DNA of 64,000 nucleotides from Actinomycetes bacterium (GTDB lineage Bacteria > Actinomycetota > Acidimicrobiia > Acidimicrobiales > RAAP-2): contig JAJZUS010000002.1 in NCBI GenBank assembly GCA_021848365.1, positions 1 to 64,000 of the forward strand. The letters run 5' to 3'. Positions 42,159 through 50,820 of the stretch are shown one piece after another. Numbering within the stretch: position 1 is the stretch's first letter; the number at the start of each line of letters is the position of its first letter. Below the pieces are notes generated by a model. The model saw only the letters and a list, made by a program, of their open reading frames with translations, made no database searches and was not told the DNA's origin. The translations under genes and the position numbers were made by a program.

Positions 42159-43655
42159 GTGATCGCGCCCCCCGCGTTCGACGCCTTTCGCGCGTCCGCG
42201 CGCACGATCGGGATCGGCGTCGCGCTCATTCACCTCGCCGTGGCCGTCGCGTGGGCCGTCGGGCTCAACGACCTGTACCACGGCCGCTCGACCGTCGGCA
42301 CCGTCCTCATCCTCGCCGGCCTGCTCGGGCGGCTCCTCGTCGGAGAGATCACGTCCGCGTGGGGCGCCCGCACGGCCGCCACGCTGCGCGGGCGGTGGCG
42401 GGCGGGACTCGCCGCCTACCTCGCCCGGCCCCGACCCGAGGGCGAGCGCGGACGTCACGACCTCGCACTGGCCATTGAGCGGGTCGCGACGGCCCCCGGA
42501 CTCACCCTCGTCAGCACCGCGGCGCGAGTGAGCGCCCTCGGGCTGGTCGTCCTCTTCCTGGCCGCCGGATGGCTGGCCACCGGAGTCGTCGTCGCGCTGC
42601 TCGCCCTCTCCGCCCCGCTCTACCTGCGCGCGGGCCGACGCGGTGCCGAGCTCGGCGCGGAGTACCAGGCCCGACGGGCCGTCTTCGAACGCCGCCAACT
42701 CGAACTCATCTCCCGCGCGCCCGAGCTGCGCAGCCTCGGCGCCGTCGACTACGGCGCCCGCGAGATCGCCGCCATCAGCGAGTCCGAGCACTCGAGCGCG
42801 ATGCGGGCCATCCGCGCCGCACTCCAGTCCTCCCTCGTCACGGAGTTCCTCGGCGGGGTCAGCGTGGGCCTCGTCGCGATGGTGGTGGGATTCGGGCTGC
42901 TGAACGGGCGGATCTCCCTGCTCCGCGCCATCCTCGCCGTCCTCGTCACCACCGAGGTCGTCGCGGCCGTGCGTCGCTACGGCGTCGAGTTCCACCGCCG
43001 TGAGGACGCCGAGGGGGCCCGCCGCGTCCTCGAGGGTCTCACGGACAGCCGCCCCGGCATCCCCGCCCCACCCGCCTCATCGCACCTCCTCGAGGCCCGT
43101 GCGCTCGTCACTCCGGCCGACCCGGTCGCCCGCGACCTCGTCGTGGGACCGGGTGATCGGCTCCGTCTTACGGGCCCGTCAGGATCCGGCAAGACCACCC
43201 TGCTCGAGACGCTCGTGGGCTGGCGCGACCCGCGAGCGGGCGAGGTCATCCGCCGGGCGGGGATCGTCGCCGTCGTCACTCCCGAGAGCCCCCTCCTCGG
43301 CGCCAGTCTGCGCGAGAACCTCCTGCTCGATACGGTCGGTCCGAGCGATGACGACCTCCACGGACTCCTGCGGGAGATCGGACTCGACGGTCCGCGCTTC
43401 TCCGACCTCGACCGCACCCTGCTCGCCGACGGGGAGGGCGTGAGCAGCGGCGAGCGCGCACGCCTGGCCCTCGCGCGCGGCGTCCTCGCCGGAGCCGAGC
43501 TGCTCCTCGTCGACGACGTGGCGGGCCACCTCGACGAGGCCAGCCGACGCCGGGTCGCCGACTTCCTCGATGGTCGTCCCGGCCTCGCCGTCGTCGAGGC
43601 CACGAGCGGGCCCAGCGTTCTGCCGGTCGCGCACGAGATCGGCGTCGGGTCGTGA
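42159..43655 (+). CDS. ABC exporter half, CydD-like, with degenerate ATP site
   Basis: 498 residues: about five to six membrane helices followed by a nucleotide-binding domain. Walker A GPSGSGKTT and signature VSSGERARLALARG are present. Walker B reads LLLVDDVAGHLDE, with Asp where the catalytic Glu normally stands, and the H-loop segment VVEATSGPS lacks His. The ATP site built with its Walker motifs is therefore likely non-hydrolytic. It overlaps the second half-transporter by 4 bp. CydDC exports thiols needed for cytochrome bd; no cydAB is in the window. TAGCAT lies 6 nt before GTG 42159. Confidence 0.75.
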   Translation: MIAPPAFDAFRASARTIGIGVALIHLAVAVAWAVGLNDLYHGRSTVGTVLILAGLLGRLLVGEITSAWGARTAATLRGRWRAGLAAYLARPRPEGERGRHDLALAIERVATAPGLTLVSTAARVSALGLVVLFLAAGWLATGVVVALLALSAPLYLRAGRRGAELGAEYQARRAVFERRQLELISRAPELRSLGAVDYGAREIAAISESEHSSAMRAIRAALQSSLVTEFLGGVSVGLVAMVVGFGLLNGRISLLRAILAVLVTTEVVAAVRRYGVEFHRREDAEGARRVLEGLTDSRPGIPAPPASSHLLEARALVTPADPVARDLVVGPGDRLRLTGPSGSGKTTLLETLVGWRDPRAGEVIRRAGIVAVVTPESPLLGASLRENLLLDTVGPSDDDLHGLLREIGLDGPRFSDLDRTLLADGEGVSSGERARLALARGVLAGAELLLVDDVAGHLDEASRRRVADFLDGRPGLAVVEATSGPSVLPVAHEIGVGS

Positions 43656-45244
43656 GTCCCGAACTCGCGCGCGTCGTCCGCTGGCTCCGCCGGGCGCGGC
43701 CGCCGCGGCGCGACCTGCTCGTGGCCCTCGGCGCGGGCGTCGTGGCGACGCTGACCCAGGCCGGTCTGTTCGTGGGCGCCCTCGGACTCCTCGCGGCCTC
43801 CAGCGGTCGACCCGGGTTGGCCGCCGTCGGAGCCACGCTGGTGGCGATCGAGCTCGTGGCCTTCCTGCGCTCGCCGATCCGCTTCGCCGAGCGCCTCTCC
43901 TCGCACCGCCTGGGCTTCGCCGCGGTCGCGCGGTGGCGCGCTTGGCTCGTGCGTACCCTCGGGACGTGGTCCTGGCGACGCTGGCGATCCCACGGTCGCG
44001 GCGATCTGCTCGAGCGGGCCCTGCGCGACACCGACGAGTTGCAGGACCTCTGGCTGCGCGCCGCCATCCCCTCGGCCTCGGTCGCCGTCACGGCGGTCGC
44101 CCTCGACGTCGTCCTCGCGACCTGGGGCTCGGGTTGGTGGCGCGTCGCCGTGGTCGCCCTGCTCCTCCAGGCCGGCGGTGCCGGAGCGCTGGTCGTGACG
44201 CTGCCGGGCACCGTGCGCGCCGACGCCGACGTCCGCCGATGGCGCGGCGCCTTCCAGACCCTGCTCGTCGAGCTCGGAGCTGCCGGCCCCGCCCTCACCC
44301 TGCTCGGCGCCCGCCCGTACCTCGAACGTCGACTCGCGACGGCTCGCGACGACCTCACCCGAGCCGAATCGGTCGCCCAACGGCGTCAGCGTCGGAGCGC
44401 GACCGTCGGGGTGATCGCGAGCGTCGCGATCGTCGCCAGCCTCCTCCTCTCCCCCGCGGCGTCGGGGACGCGCCTCGTCGTCGCGGCGGCCATGCTGCTC
44501 AGCTCCAGCGAGCTCATCACCGCCCTGCGCGCGGCGCTCGACACGATCGTCGCCGTCAGCGCCGGAGCCGAGCGACTCGAGGGCCTCGTCGCCGACCTTC
44601 CCCCCACGGATCCCTCGTGGCCCGACTCGCGAGAGCTCCTCCTCACGAACCTCGTCCTGCGCGAGGAGGAGGACGAGATCCTTCGCGTTCCCCGGGCCCG
44701 CGCGGGATCGGGGGCCCGGATCGCCGTCGTGGGCCCCTCGGGGTCGGGGAAGTCGACCCTGCTCCGGGTGATCGCGGGCCTCGACGCCCCCGACGCCGGG
44801 GCGGTCACGGTGGGCGGCGTTCCCGTCCACGAGCTCGCCGAGGACGTCCTGCGCGCCCACGTCGCCTACGTGCCCACCGACCCGGGCCTGCTCGACGGCT
44901 ACGCCCTCGACCTCGTGCGTCTCGGGCGCGTCCTCCGGCGTGACCCCCTATCGGACCTGCGCGTGCTCGGCCTCGACTTCGAGCCGACGACGCGCGTGGC
45001 GGCGCTCAGCCGCGGCGAGGCGGCCCGCGTCGCGCTCGCCCGGGCCCTGGCGACGGGTCCGACCATCGTCCTGCTCGACGAACCGACCGGCGGATTGGGC
45101 CGCGACGACGCCGAGGCCGTCCTCGCCCTGCTCGACGCGAGCGGCGCGACGGTGATCGCGGCGACCCACGACCCTCTGGTCATGGCCTGGTCGGACGAGG
45201 TCTGGGATCTCGAGGGCGGGGAGCTGCGCCGAACCAGCCGCTAG
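43652..45244 (+). CDS. ABC exporter half, CydC-like
   Basis: 530 residues. The membrane domain contains SPIRFAERLSSHRLGFAAVARWRAWLVRTL-type sequence, close to the RYxERLxxH region of CydC. The ATPase domain is complete: GPSGSGKSTLL, LSRGEAARVALARAL, IVLLDEPTGGLG and IAATHDPLV. With the preceding protein it forms a heterodimer with one consensus and one degenerate site. A thiol (cysteine/glutathione-type) exporter role is inferred from the CydDC resemblance. Confidence 0.75.
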   Translation: MSPELARVVRWLRRARPPRRDLLVALGAGVVATLTQAGLFVGALGLLAASSGRPGLAAVGATLVAIELVAFLRSPIRFAERLSSHRLGFAAVARWRAWLVRTLGTWSWRRWRSHGRGDLLERALRDTDELQDLWLRAAIPSASVAVTAVALDVVLATWGSGWWRVAVVALLLQAGGAGALVVTLPGTVRADADVRRWRGAFQTLLVELGAAGPALTLLGARPYLERRLATARDDLTRAESVAQRRQRRSATVGVIASVAIVASLLLSPAASGTRLVVAAAMLLSSSELITALRAALDTIVAVSAGAERLEGLVADLPPTDPSWPDSRELLLTNLVLREEEDEILRVPRARAGSGARIAVVGPSGSGKSTLLRVIAGLDAPDAGAVTVGGVPVHELAEDVLRAHVAYVPTDPGLLDGYALDLVRLGRVLRRDPLSDLRVLGLDFEPTTRVAALSRGEAARVALARALATGPTIVLLDEPTGGLGRDDAEAVLALLDASGATVIAATHDPLVMAWSDEVWDLEGGELRRTSR

Positions 45245-45302
45245 GACGGCGGCCCACATGTGAACTTGTGCACAACGCGGCGGTTTCGGGGAGTTCGGGA
45301 CC

Positions 45303-45395
45303 GAACGTCGTTCGGGGGCCTTGCTATCTTGGCCTCATTGGCTGGGGGGGCCAAGCTACGAGAGCCCGCCCGTTCCGCGAGGGACGGGCGGGCTC
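45303..45395 (+). ncRNA. Candidate short structured RNA between convergent genes
   Basis: Three consecutive hairpins are visible: CCGAAC/GTTCGG with a 3-nt loop, CTTGGCC/GGCCAAG with a G-rich loop, and the strong stem at 45362-45395. A TGCTATCTT extended -10-like box near 45334 on the plus strand could start a short transcript ending at the last hairpin. No open frame fits. It could equally be only a terminator region for the convergent genes. Confidence 0.35.
45362..45395. terminator. Strong bidirectional terminator-like hairpin
   Basis: GAGCCCGCCCGTTCC (45362-45376) pairs with GGGACGGGCGGGCTC (45381-45395): 15 bp with one G-T pair and a GCGA loop. No U-run follows, as is common in high-GC actinobacteria. 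It separates the convergent CydC-like and phosphatase genes and could serve both. Confidence 0.65.
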
Positions 45396-45416
45396 CGTCG
45401 TCTCTGGGGTCGGGTC

Positions 45417-46031
45417 CTAGACGAGCGACGCGGTCACGTCGACCCCGTGGGGTACGACGTTGAAGCGCACCAGTGACGGTGAGCGCCGACGGGTCGCGAT
45501 GACCGTGAGGGATCCGTTGTCGAGTCGGGTGCGCCAGGCGGTGGCCCCCGCGACGCCCAGGGCCCACACGACGGCCGACTTGATCGGGCTCACGTGGCTC
45601 ACGATCGCGAGGTGGCGCGCGGGATCGTGCAGCAGGCTCGCGGGATCGGCCAGCTGGGCGTCGAGCTCGGCGTGGACGCGCGCGTCGACCGACGACAGCG
45701 ACTCCCCTCCGCCGAACGCCACCTGGTGGTCGGTCTCGAAGGCCTCCCACTGCTCGGCGCTGATCACGTTGAGTGGTTGGCCGTCGAGATCGCCGTAGTC
45801 GACCTCGACGAACGACTCGCGAACCAGGGCCGACAGGTGCGGCACCGCGAGCGCGGCCGTGGATCGCGCGCGCTGGAGCGGCGACGTCCAGACCTCCTCG
45901 ACCCCGTCGAGCAGCGGCCGTAGCGCTCGGGCCTGTCGTTGGCCGAGCTCGGTCAGAGGCGGGTCCGAGCGGCCGACCAGCAGATTCTGGGCGTTGGTCG
46001 TCGTCTGGCCGTGACGGATGAGCAGGATCAC
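45417..46031 (-). CDS. Histidine phosphatase (phosphoglycerate mutase-like) family protein
   Basis: 204 residues. LLIRHGQTTTNAQNLLVGRSD is the N-terminal catalytic His motif, followed by WTSPLQRARSTA and the second His in AIVSHVSPIKSAV. Most such actinobacterial proteins are phosphatases of sugar phosphates or cofactors. GTG 46031 overlaps the stop of the zinc-ribbon protein gene (GTGA). Confidence 0.8.
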   Translation of the reverse strand: MILLIRHGQTTTNAQNLLVGRSDPPLTELGQRQARALRPLLDGVEEVWTSPLQRARSTAALAVPHLSALVRESFVEVDYGDLDGQPLNVISAEQWEAFETDHQVAFGGGESLSSVDARVHAELDAQLADPASLLHDPARHLAIVSHVSPIKSAVVWALGVAGATAWRTRLDNGSLTVIATRRRSPSLVRFNVVPHGVDVTASLV

Positions 46032-46741
46032 GCCAGGAGCATCCGTCCGCACGAGGGGCAGTCGATCCAGTCCGAGTCTCGGGAGGCGCGCCACCGATCG
46101 AGGTCGAGTGGCGCGAGCGCGATGCGACAGCCGTCGCAGCGCCCGTCCACCACGTGGGCCGCGCCACTCACCCCCGCCCGCGTCCGGCGCACCTCGTAGC
46201 GGGCGAGGAGATCCGGGGCGACGCCGACGACGCGCAGGTCGCGCTCGGTGCGCTGGGCCGTGATCTCGTCCTCCAGGCTGGCGCGCAGGGCGGCGACCGT
46301 CTCGACCAGCTCACCGCGACGCGTCAGCGCCGGCTGGGCGACGAGGCGCAACTCGGCCACGCGCGCGTCGCCGACCTCGAGCTCCTCGAGTAGCGCCAGC
46401 GCACGCTCGTCGGCTCCCTGACGGCGCTCGGCGACCTGCTCGGCCTCGCGGGCCACGGCTTCGATCTCGCGGGCCCCCGCCGTCGATCGGGCGAGCCGCT
46501 CCCGCAGATCTCGCTCGCGCGTCGCCAGTCGTTCGGCCTCCGTCAGCGCCTCCTCGTAGGCGACCCTCGTCGGGGCGACCTCCGCGCGAGCGACCTCGAT
46601 CTCGCGGGCCCGCTCGCGCAGCTCGGACTCGAGCGCCGTCAACTCGGCCTGCTCTGGCAGGTGATCGCGCTGACCAGCGAGTCGATCGATCCACCGGTCG
46701 ACCTCGACGAGGGCGGCCAGTGCCGCGGCGTCCTCACTCAT
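46028..46741 (-). CDS. Coiled-coil protein with C-terminal zinc ribbon (DUF164/CT398-like)
   Basis: 237 residues. A long coiled coil (about residues 25-170, rich in E, R, A, L) is followed by a C4 zinc ribbon, CDGCRIALAP and CPSCGRMLL. The family is predicted to bind nucleic acids and is often next to the phosphatase/RNase HI genes. CAGACT sits 6 nt before ATG 46741, close to the leaderless pattern. It is the second of a chain of five overlapping minus-strand genes. Confidence 0.8.
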   Translation of the reverse strand: MSEDAAALAALVEVDRWIDRLAGQRDHLPEQAELTALESELRERAREIEVARAEVAPTRVAYEEALTEAERLATRERDLRERLARSTAGAREIEAVAREAEQVAERRQGADERALALLEELEVGDARVAELRLVAQPALTRRGELVETVAALRASLEDEITAQRTERDLRVVGVAPDLLARYEVRRTRAGVSGAAHVVDGRCDGCRIALAPLDLDRWRASRDSDWIDCPSCGRMLLA

Positions 46742-47285
46742 CGCCGTAGTCTGCCACGCCCCACCCCACGACTCGACGCTCGAGGGCACGCAGCGCCGGC
46801 ACCAGTGCGGGCTCGGCCCGCTCGACCGCGGCCCGGTAGTCAAACCACGCGACGAGGGGGCTCTCGCCGGGCGGTGGATCTGGGTCGACGGGCGGGGCGA
46901 CGAGCAGGTAACGCAGGTCGTAGTGGGTGTGCCCGCGGGGTCCGGGGTGGACGTCGACGTGCACCAGCTCGATGGGGAGGTGCAGACGCGCCGGGAGTCC
47001 CGTTTCCTCCCGCGTCTCGCGCAGCGCTGCGGTGGGAGGGTCCTCTCCCGGGTCGACGTGCCCTCCGGGCTGCACCCAGATCCCGAGCCGTCGGTGACGG
47101 TGTAGGACGACCCCGCGGCGCGAGACCACGAAGGCCGACGCGGTGAGGTGGTGGGCGTGGGCGTGCTCGTCGTAGAGGTCGACCGGCCAGCCCAGGCGGC
47201 GGCGGATCAGGGCGATCGAGAGCGCCTCCCGCTCGTCGACGGGCTCGAGGGCGTCAAGACCGCGCAGCAGGTCGTCGCTCGTCAC
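46734..47285 (-). CDS. NUDIX hydrolase
   Basis: 183 residues. The NUDIX box is complete: GHVDPGE, seven residues, then RETREETGL. It hydrolyses a nucleoside-diphosphate-linked compound; the substrate is not evident. GTG 47285 overlaps the flavin-protein stop and its own stop overlaps the zinc-ribbon gene by 8 bp. Confidence 0.85.
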   Translation of the reverse strand: MTSDDLLRGLDALEPVDEREALSIALIRRRLGWPVDLYDEHAHAHHLTASAFVVSRRGVVLHRHRRLGIWVQPGGHVDPGEDPPTAALRETREETGLPARLHLPIELVHVDVHPGPRGHTHYDLRYLLVAPPVDPDPPPGESPLVAWFDYRAAVERAEPALVPALRALERRVVGWGVADYGDE

Positions 47286-47947
47286 GTCGACCCACGACGA
47301 CGACGCACCGACGCCGGCACGGGGAGTCCTCGCGCCATCGCCCCGTCCGTCGACGGGACGGGCTCGTCGTACACGAGGCGGGCCGGCAGGACCCCCGACC
47401 AGATCGGCCGAGCCTGATCCTCGGGACCGTCGTCGGTCGGGCCGGCCGAGACCTTGAGGGAGGCCTCGGCGATCCGCAGGGAGAGAACCATGGTGCGGCG
47501 GACCTCGGAGTCGGTCGCCGGGCGGATCTCCCCGGTGCGACCCGGGAGGATGGCCTCGGTCATCAGGTCGAGGATGCGGCGCCGCTCCTCGAGGGACCGG
47601 ACCTCGCGGACCGGACCCACGACGACGACCGATCGGTACGCGATCGACGACTCGAAGGCGCTACGCGCGACGCGGATGCCGTCGTAGAGGGTCGCCGTCA
47701 GCCACCCCTCACCACTCTCGCGCACGGCCCTCATGACGCGATTCGACCGGCTCCCGTGGACGAAGAGGACGTCACCCTCCCGTGCCGCGAGGGTTGGCAG
47801 GGCGACCCCGAGACCATCGACGACGGCCGCGAGATGGCAGAAGGGCGCGTGGTCGAGCACGGCGTAGATGGACTCTCGGTCGTACCGGGCCTTCTCGGGC
47901 AGCCGTCGGACGCGCGTCCGGGGGCCGGGTCCGAGGTCGTCGCTCAC
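47282..47947 (-). CDS. Pyridoxamine-5'-phosphate oxidase-like flavin protein
   Basis: 221 residues, starting at GTG 47947. YDRESIYAVLDHAPFCHLAAVVDG and SNRVMRAVRESGEGWLTATLYDGIRVARSAF and IAYRSVVVVG fit the FMN-binding split-barrel family that includes NimA-like and PPOX proteins. Probably binds FMN or F420 and reduces a small compound. Coupled to PhzF upstream and NUDIX downstream by 4-bp overlaps. Confidence 0.75.
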   Translation of the reverse strand: MSDDLGPGPRTRVRRLPEKARYDRESIYAVLDHAPFCHLAAVVDGLGVALPTLAAREGDVLFVHGSRSNRVMRAVRESGEGWLTATLYDGIRVARSAFESSIAYRSVVVVGPVREVRSLEERRRILDLMTEAILPGRTGEIRPATDSEVRRTMVLSLRIAEASLKVSAGPTDDGPEDQARPIWSGVLPARLVYDEPVPSTDGAMARGLPVPASVRRRRGST

Positions 47948-48750
47948 GCGCGCAGGTCTCCCCCGAAGAAGGTGCGAGCCTGTCCCGCGACCTCCACGTG
48001 GGACTCGAAGAGTCGGGAGTGCATCACCCCGCCGCGCGCCGACGCCTGCCGCACCATCGCGGTCGGAGCGCCGGTACGAGCCGCCCACCAGGGTGCGACC
48101 GCACACATGGCCGATCCCGTCACCGGGTCCTCGGCGAGTCCGAGCCGCGGTGCGAAGACCCGAATCGTGACGTCGGCGTCGGGCCCACCGGCGCAGGCGG
48201 CGATGATCAGCGAGCCGGGCACGAGGAAGAGGCTCACGGGGTCCACCGCCAGCCCGCAGAGCTCGTCGTAGTCCTGCACGATGGCGAGAACGCCCTGCGC
48301 GCCCGCCTGGAATACCTCGCGGACCGGCCCGAGGGTCCCGTTGAGGACCGAGGGATCGAGGGGCTCCAGGTAGGCGCGGGGCAGGTCCATGCCGATCATC
48401 CCGTCGGGGAGACGACGTCCCGACAGGACGCCCGCACGAGTCTGGAACCGGAGTTCCCCGGCCGGGACGCCGAGCTCGCTGGCGAGCACGTGGACCGTCG
48501 CGAGCGTCGCGTGCCCGCAGAGGTCCACTTCCACCGTGGGGGTGAACCACCGCAGGCTCCATCCATCACCGACGCGACGGACGAACGCCGTCTCCGAAAC
48601 GCCGAGCTCGAACGCGATCGTCTGGAGATCCGCGTCGCTCACCGCCCGCTCGAGGAGGACCACCACCGCCGGATTCCCCCGAGCCTGGTCACCGATGAAC
48701 GCATCGACCCACCACAGGCGATGACCGAAGGTCACGTTGACCGAGTCCAC
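47944..48750 (-). CDS. PhzF-family isomerase
   Basis: 268 residues. WWVDAFIGDQARGNPAVVVL at the N-terminus, VSETAFVRR with the catalytic-type Glu, DLCGHATLATVHVL, and EDPVTGSAMCAVAPWW match the PhzF (diaminopimelate-epimerase fold) family. No phenazine genes are nearby, so the reaction is unknown. GTG 48750 is six bases from a CAGGCT box, similar to the leaderless pattern, and is divergent from the EEP gene. Confidence 0.8.
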   Translation of the reverse strand: MDSVNVTFGHRLWWVDAFIGDQARGNPAVVVLLERAVSDADLQTIAFELGVSETAFVRRVGDGWSLRWFTPTVEVDLCGHATLATVHVLASELGVPAGELRFQTRAGVLSGRRLPDGMIGMDLPRAYLEPLDPSVLNGTLGPVREVFQAGAQGVLAIVQDYDELCGLAVDPVSLFLVPGSLIIAACAGGPDADVTIRVFAPRLGLAEDPVTGSAMCAVAPWWAARTGAPTAMVRQASARGGVMHSRLFESHVEVAGQARTFFGGDLRA

Positions 48751-48795
48751 CCGCCCAGCCTGCCACAGCCTCGGGGCCCGCCGTAGACTCGCGCG

Positions 48796-49626
48796 GTGCG
48801 CGTGGTGACCTGCAACCTCCACGGCGGCGTCGACGGGTGGGGACGCCCGACCGGGGCTCTCGCGCACGTCCTCGCCCTCAACGCCGACGTCCTCGTCTGC
48901 CCCGAGACGTGGCGGGGCGACGACGGGGAGGACCAGTTCACCCGCGTCCTCGCCGACCCGGACCTGCGCGGCCACTTCGTGCCCCTCGCCCGGGCCGAAC
49001 GGGCCGTCACCGAGCGGGCCGGGCGGGGGTGGCAGCCCCTGACGGCCCACCTGACGGGTGAGCACGGCCTCTACTTCACCGAGCACCGCGACCTCTCGCG
49101 CTGGCAGCGGATGCGCCGGCGCACGACTCGGCTCGAACCCGGCGCGTGGGGACTGGCCCTCTACACGCGCCTCGAGGTCGAGGCGATGCGCGACGTCGCG
49201 CTACCGCGCCAGCCCCGCGAGCGCGTGCGACGCGGGCTGATCATCGCGGACCTGCGCGACGGGGACCGACCCCTGCGGGTCATCGCCGTCCACGGTCCCC
49301 ACCTCAGTCACGGCTCCTTTCGCACCTACCGTGACGTCCGACGCATCGCCGAGCAGACCGAGCCCCCGCGACCGACCCTCCTCGTCGGGGACTTCAACTC
49401 GTGGCGTCCGCCCCTGCGCGTCTTCTTCCCCGGTTGGCGCAGCACGGCTCGCGCACGGACCTGGCCGGCCCGTCACCCCCACAGTCAGATCGATCACATC
49501 CTGGCCCGCGGCCCGTGGCGAGTCCGTGACGCGGGGGCGACGAACGGCGGGAGCGACCACCGCGCCCTGCGGGTCGATCTCGACTGGCCGCCCTCAGACG
49601 ATCTCGACGCCGGCGCTCTCGGGTAG
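48796..49626 (+). CDS. Endonuclease/exonuclease/phosphatase family protein
   Basis: 276 residues. Metal and catalytic residues stand in TCNLHGG, VCPETWRGDD, GDFNSW, IDHILARG and SDHRAL, the order seen in the DNase I-like EEP superfamily. Absence of a signal peptide suggests an intracellular nuclease or phosphodiesterase. TAGACT lies exactly 6 nt before GTG 48796. Its last 33 bp overlap the converging MFS gene. Confidence 0.8.
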   Translation: MRVVTCNLHGGVDGWGRPTGALAHVLALNADVLVCPETWRGDDGEDQFTRVLADPDLRGHFVPLARAERAVTERAGRGWQPLTAHLTGEHGLYFTEHRDLSRWQRMRRRTTRLEPGAWGLALYTRLEVEAMRDVALPRQPRERVRRGLIIADLRDGDRPLRVIAVHGPHLSHGSFRTYRDVRRIAEQTEPPRPTLLVGDFNSWRPPLRVFFPGWRSTARARTWPARHPHSQIDHILARGPWRVRDAGATNGGSDHRALRVDLDWPPSDDLDAGALG

Positions 49627-50820
49627 TCGGGCGAGCAGCAGGATTGCCGGCACGAGCGGTAGGAAGGTGATGAGCGCAGCCGGGCGCAGGGCTGCGGCCC
49701 CGTGGGCGCTGACGGCGTCCCCGATCCACCCGAAGACCACGAGCCCGAGGGTCGCCCCGACGACCCCGGCGACGGCCGTCCAGCCCAGCGTCGTCGCCCG
49801 GACCGAGCCGGGGAAGATCTCGGTGCTGAGGGCGCTCGCCGCCGGGGCGAGGAGACCCGCCGCTCCGACCGCCGCGAAGTAGCCGAGCTCGAAGAGCCGC
49901 GCCCCGCCCCAGTACGCGACCACCGAGCCGGCCGCCAGGGCGACCACCCCGAGCGCCACCGTCGGACGACGACCGATGGAGTGGGCCAGCCGACGGCTGA
50001 GGAGCAGTCCCCCGAAGCCGGCGACGCCGCTCACCGTGACGACGCCCGCGACGTGGGCCGGGGAAAGCCCGAGGACCCCCTCGCCGTAGACGAAGGCGAA
50101 ACCGTTCGCCGGGCCGGTGATCGCGCCCACGGCGGCCGCCACGACCGCGACGGCGATGGTTCGCCCCCGCAGTCCCCGCGGAACCGAGCCCAGCCGGGGC
50201 CACTGCGCGGTCGGGTCGTGCTCGCGGGGCTCGGTGACGTGTCGCAGGGCGCGCGGGAGCAGCACGGCGGGGACCACCGCGAGGAGGAAGAGCCAGCGAA
50301 AGGCCTGGGGGCCCCGGATGACTCCGTGCAGGACGGCGGAGAGACCGGCCCCCACCCCGGCCCCCGCGGCGAGCAGCGCCAGTCGGTGGACGCGATTCGC
50401 GGTCGTCGAGATCTCGACGACCGCGACCTGCACCACGGTCGAGGCCGCCGAGAGTAGGGGCCGTGCGAGGGCGAAGGCGACGACGAAGTACCAGTACCCC
50501 GGGCTCAGCGCGGCCAGCGCCGTCACGGCCAGGCCCACCGTCAGCGTGCGCCGGACGACGTGCACGCGTCCGCGGCGGTCGGCCATCGCCGCCAGGGGCA
50601 GGGCCCCCAGTGATGCGACGCGCAACACGGCGAGGCCGAGACCGAGGAGTGAGCCCGAGAGTCCCACCGCCGAGCGCAGCGAGCCCGTCGCGGCGACGTG
50701 GCCGAAGTGACGGGCCACGTCGTTGAGGGACGACACCGAGCCGAACTGGGCGAACGACGACGCGAGGCCGGCCAGCACCAGCACCGCGACCGGCGTCGAC
50801 GTGGACGACCGCTCAGTCAA
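49594..50820 (-). CDS. MFS transporter
   Basis: 408 residues with twelve predicted membrane helices. The loop AAMADRRGRVHVVRRT after helix 2 is the major-facilitator signature, and SRRLAHSIGRRPTVAL is its repeat in the second half. Substrate unknown. TTG 50820 is chosen because it overlaps the stop of the oxidoreductase gene by 8 bp and gives a short N-terminus before the first helix. Likely cotranscribed with that gene. Confidence 0.8.
   Translation of the reverse strand: MTERSSTSTPVAVLVLAGLASSFAQFGSVSSLNDVARHFGHVAATGSLRSAVGLSGSLLGLGLAVLRVASLGALPLAAMADRRGRVHVVRRTLTVGLAVTALAALSPGYWYFVVAFALARPLLSAASTVVQVAVVEISTTANRVHRLALLAAGAGVGAGLSAVLHGVIRGPQAFRWLFLLAVVPAVLLPRALRHVTEPREHDPTAQWPRLGSVPRGLRGRTIAVAVVAAAVGAITGPANGFAFVYGEGVLGLSPAHVAGVVTVSGVAGFGGLLLSRRLAHSIGRRPTVALGVVALAAGSVVAYWGGARLFELGYFAAVGAAGLLAPAASALSTEIFPGSVRATTLGWTAVAGVVGATLGLVVFGWIGDAVSAHGAAALRPAALITFLPLVPAILLLARLPESAGVEIV

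Noticed and set aside
42977-44860. Long minus-strand open frame opposite the ABC exporter genes
   Set aside because: Composition is the Arg/Gly/Glu-rich type expected from the antisense of GC-rich genes, while the plus strand shows complete ABC motifs.
45300-45400. 6C-type actinobacterial RNA on the minus strand
   Set aside because: Only one loop is C-rich and the second stem has a short GCGA/TCGC loop, so the two C-rich-loop hairpins required are not present.
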